Shown here: positions 63,195 to 64,000 of the stretch, piece after piece
Position numbering within the stretch: the stretch's first letter is position 1
Layout: each line of letters begins with the position of its first letter
Assembly: GCA_016706255.1 (NCBI GenBank)
Contig: JADJJZ010000003.1
Coordinates: forward strand, 1,398,501 to 1,462,500
Direction: 5' to 3'
Source: Bacteroidota bacterium
Lineage (GTDB): Bacteria > Bacteroidota > Bacteroidia > Chitinophagales > BACL12
DNA: 64,000 bases
Program-made: the position numbers and the translations under genes
The notes under the pieces: generated by a model
Database searches by the model: none
What the model saw: only the letters and a program-made list of their open reading frames with translations
What the model was told of the DNA's origin: nothing

Positions 63195-63980
63195 TTATGG
63201 GATGTGAATTAAACTACCGCTTCCGGAAATTTCGACATTAATGACCGGTGAATTTTTATAATAAATATCACCGCTGCCATTTATTTCACCATCAATTAAA
63301 TCGGTGGCGTTAAGTTCAATGTTACCACTTCCGCTTACTTCAACATAAGCGCTGTTAACCAGAAACCCGAAGGTAGCCATTTTGCCTGAGCCGCTGATAT
63401 CCTGACTAATTGTGCTGCCGCTTCCACTAAGTGTAACGCTTCCGGAGCCCGAAATATCGGCCGAAGCCGTTGTAACAAAAGCCATCAGATTTAAACTTCC
63501 TGAGCCGCTGATGTCCATATCGAGCACACCAACAGTAATGGAATCGGTTGATGTAAATGAACCGGAGCCGCTGATATCGATATTGAGGGAAGCGCCACTG
63601 AAATTACTTTGTGTAAACGCCGAACCTGAACCGCTGATATCTAAAACGGTAAGCACAGGCAGCGTAATGTATACATTAACCGGTTCACCTTTGTCGATAC
63701 AATGTTCGCTGTAAATTTCTAGTGTTGAACCGGAAAGGGCAGTTTTTACCTGATCGAGAATGTTTTGTTGTGCTTCGATGCGAACAGAATATTCAGGGCC
63801 TTGTGTGATATACAATACGGCTTCCATTTCGTTTGAAATTTCTGTAAATCCGCTCACAGAGCGCGTTTCGGTAACTACAGGGCCAACACCATCGATGCAA
63901 GGCCATTTTTCTCTGCCACATGAACCCAGCGTTATGATGAACACTGAGCAGGCTATTAATTTGATAAATTGTAAACGCAT
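63195..63980 (-). CDS. GIN-domain (DUF2807) lipoprotein
   Basis: This 261-residue protein has a lipoprotein signal (IACSVFIITLGSC) and a GIN (DUF2807) domain. It is a right-handed beta-helix built from repeated SGSGSV-type turns (VLDISGSGSAFTQSNFSG, LNIDISGSGSFTSTDSI, DISGSGSLNLMAFV, ADISGSGSVTLSGSGS, VSGSGNIELNATDLI). It opens with GFTEISNEMEAVLYITQG, which is typical. Members are envelope proteins of unknown function, frequently next to ECF sigma factors or anti-sigma factors in Bacteroidota, as here. It begins the operon that runs leftwards to 60525. At least eight SGSG turns are visible. Confidence 0.93.
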   Translation of the reverse strand: MRLQFIKLIACSVFIITLGSCGREKWPCIDGVGPVVTETRSVSGFTEISNEMEAVLYITQGPEYSVRIEAQQNILDQVKTALSGSTLEIYSEHCIDKGEPVNVYITLPVLTVLDISGSGSAFTQSNFSGASLNIDISGSGSFTSTDSITVGVLDMDISGSGSLNLMAFVTTASADISGSGSVTLSGSGSTISQDISGSGKMATFGFLVNSAYVEVSGSGNIELNATDLIDGEINGSGDIYYKNSPVINVEISGSGSLIHIP

Positions 63981-64000
63981 ATTTAGTTGTTTGTTTGCAT

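Overview
The window is about 38% GC by eye and reads as a chromosomal segment of a Bacteroidota bacterium, probably in or near the Chitinophagales/Saprospirales/Flavobacteriales. The evidence is direct: at least nine secreted proteins end in the type A C-terminal sorting domain of the type IX secretion system (T9SS). There are also GLPGLI, GIN (DUF2807), SusB-type GH97 and LytS/LytTR proteins, and several promoters of the Bacteroidota type (TTG, 18-19 bp, TAnnTTTG). Genes have no obvious Shine-Dalgarno sequences. I saw no rRNA, tRNA, CRISPR array or prophage.

Layout. 1-5.8 kb: the 5' part of a very large TamB/AsmA-like envelope gene (cut by the left edge), divergent from tsaD and a hotdog thioesterase. 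6-14.4 kb: secreted mosaic proteins, namely a G8/PKD/FN3 protein, a small outer-membrane barrel, a CotH kinase and a divergent Calx-beta/lamin-tail protein. 14.4-20.2 kb: pirin, a small lipoprotein, a frameshifted BaiN-type flavoprotein, an intergenic repeat cluster and the three-subunit proton-translocating transhydrogenase pntAA-pntAB-pntB. 20.6-27.7 kb: an overlapping pair of unknown envelope proteins, a GH97 glycosidase, a PhnA-domain protein and a lipase-like lipoprotein. 27.8-32.4 kb: three tandem paralogues of a secreted SGNH-like family with T9SS tails; a 168-bp palindromic MITE-like element sits exactly at the stop codon of one. 32.7-41.7 kb: clpB behind a 13-bp inverted repeat, a T9SS coiled-coil protein, a TPR lipoprotein, a DUF11-like membrane-anchored protein and a LytTR/LytS two-component pair. 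41.8-54.3 kb: a small membrane protein, a Ycf48-like T9SS protein, a frameshifted sodium:solute symporter, an M1 aminopeptidase, a frameshifted sulfotransferase, a Calx-beta T9SS protein, a GT4 glycosyltransferase, an esterase, a second sulfotransferase and a C1 peptidase. 54.3-60.1 kb: an OmpR-type regulator and kinase divergent from a GLPGLI/TonB-receptor-like pair, with an array of TTAACC repeats at 10-11 bp spacing between them. 60.1-64 kb: repeats, then an operon (read leftwards) of a GIN lipoprotein, an ECF sigma factor and a membrane-anchored surface-repeat protein.

How the genes work together. The dominant theme is the cell envelope and the extracellular space: T9SS cargo, lipoproteins, secreted hydrolases and kinases, and three separate regulatory devices (LytS/LytTR, OmpR-type, ECF sigma) each next to envelope genes. 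The best-supported regulatory unit is the OmpR-type pair with the GLPGLI/receptor operon.

Quality caution. Three genes (15620-16848, 43346-44802, 46864-47885) are each interrupted by a frameshift of the same polarity, one base missing, in regions rich in homopolymers. Indel errors in the assembly are the simplest explanation. Read-level evidence should be seen before these are called pseudogenes.
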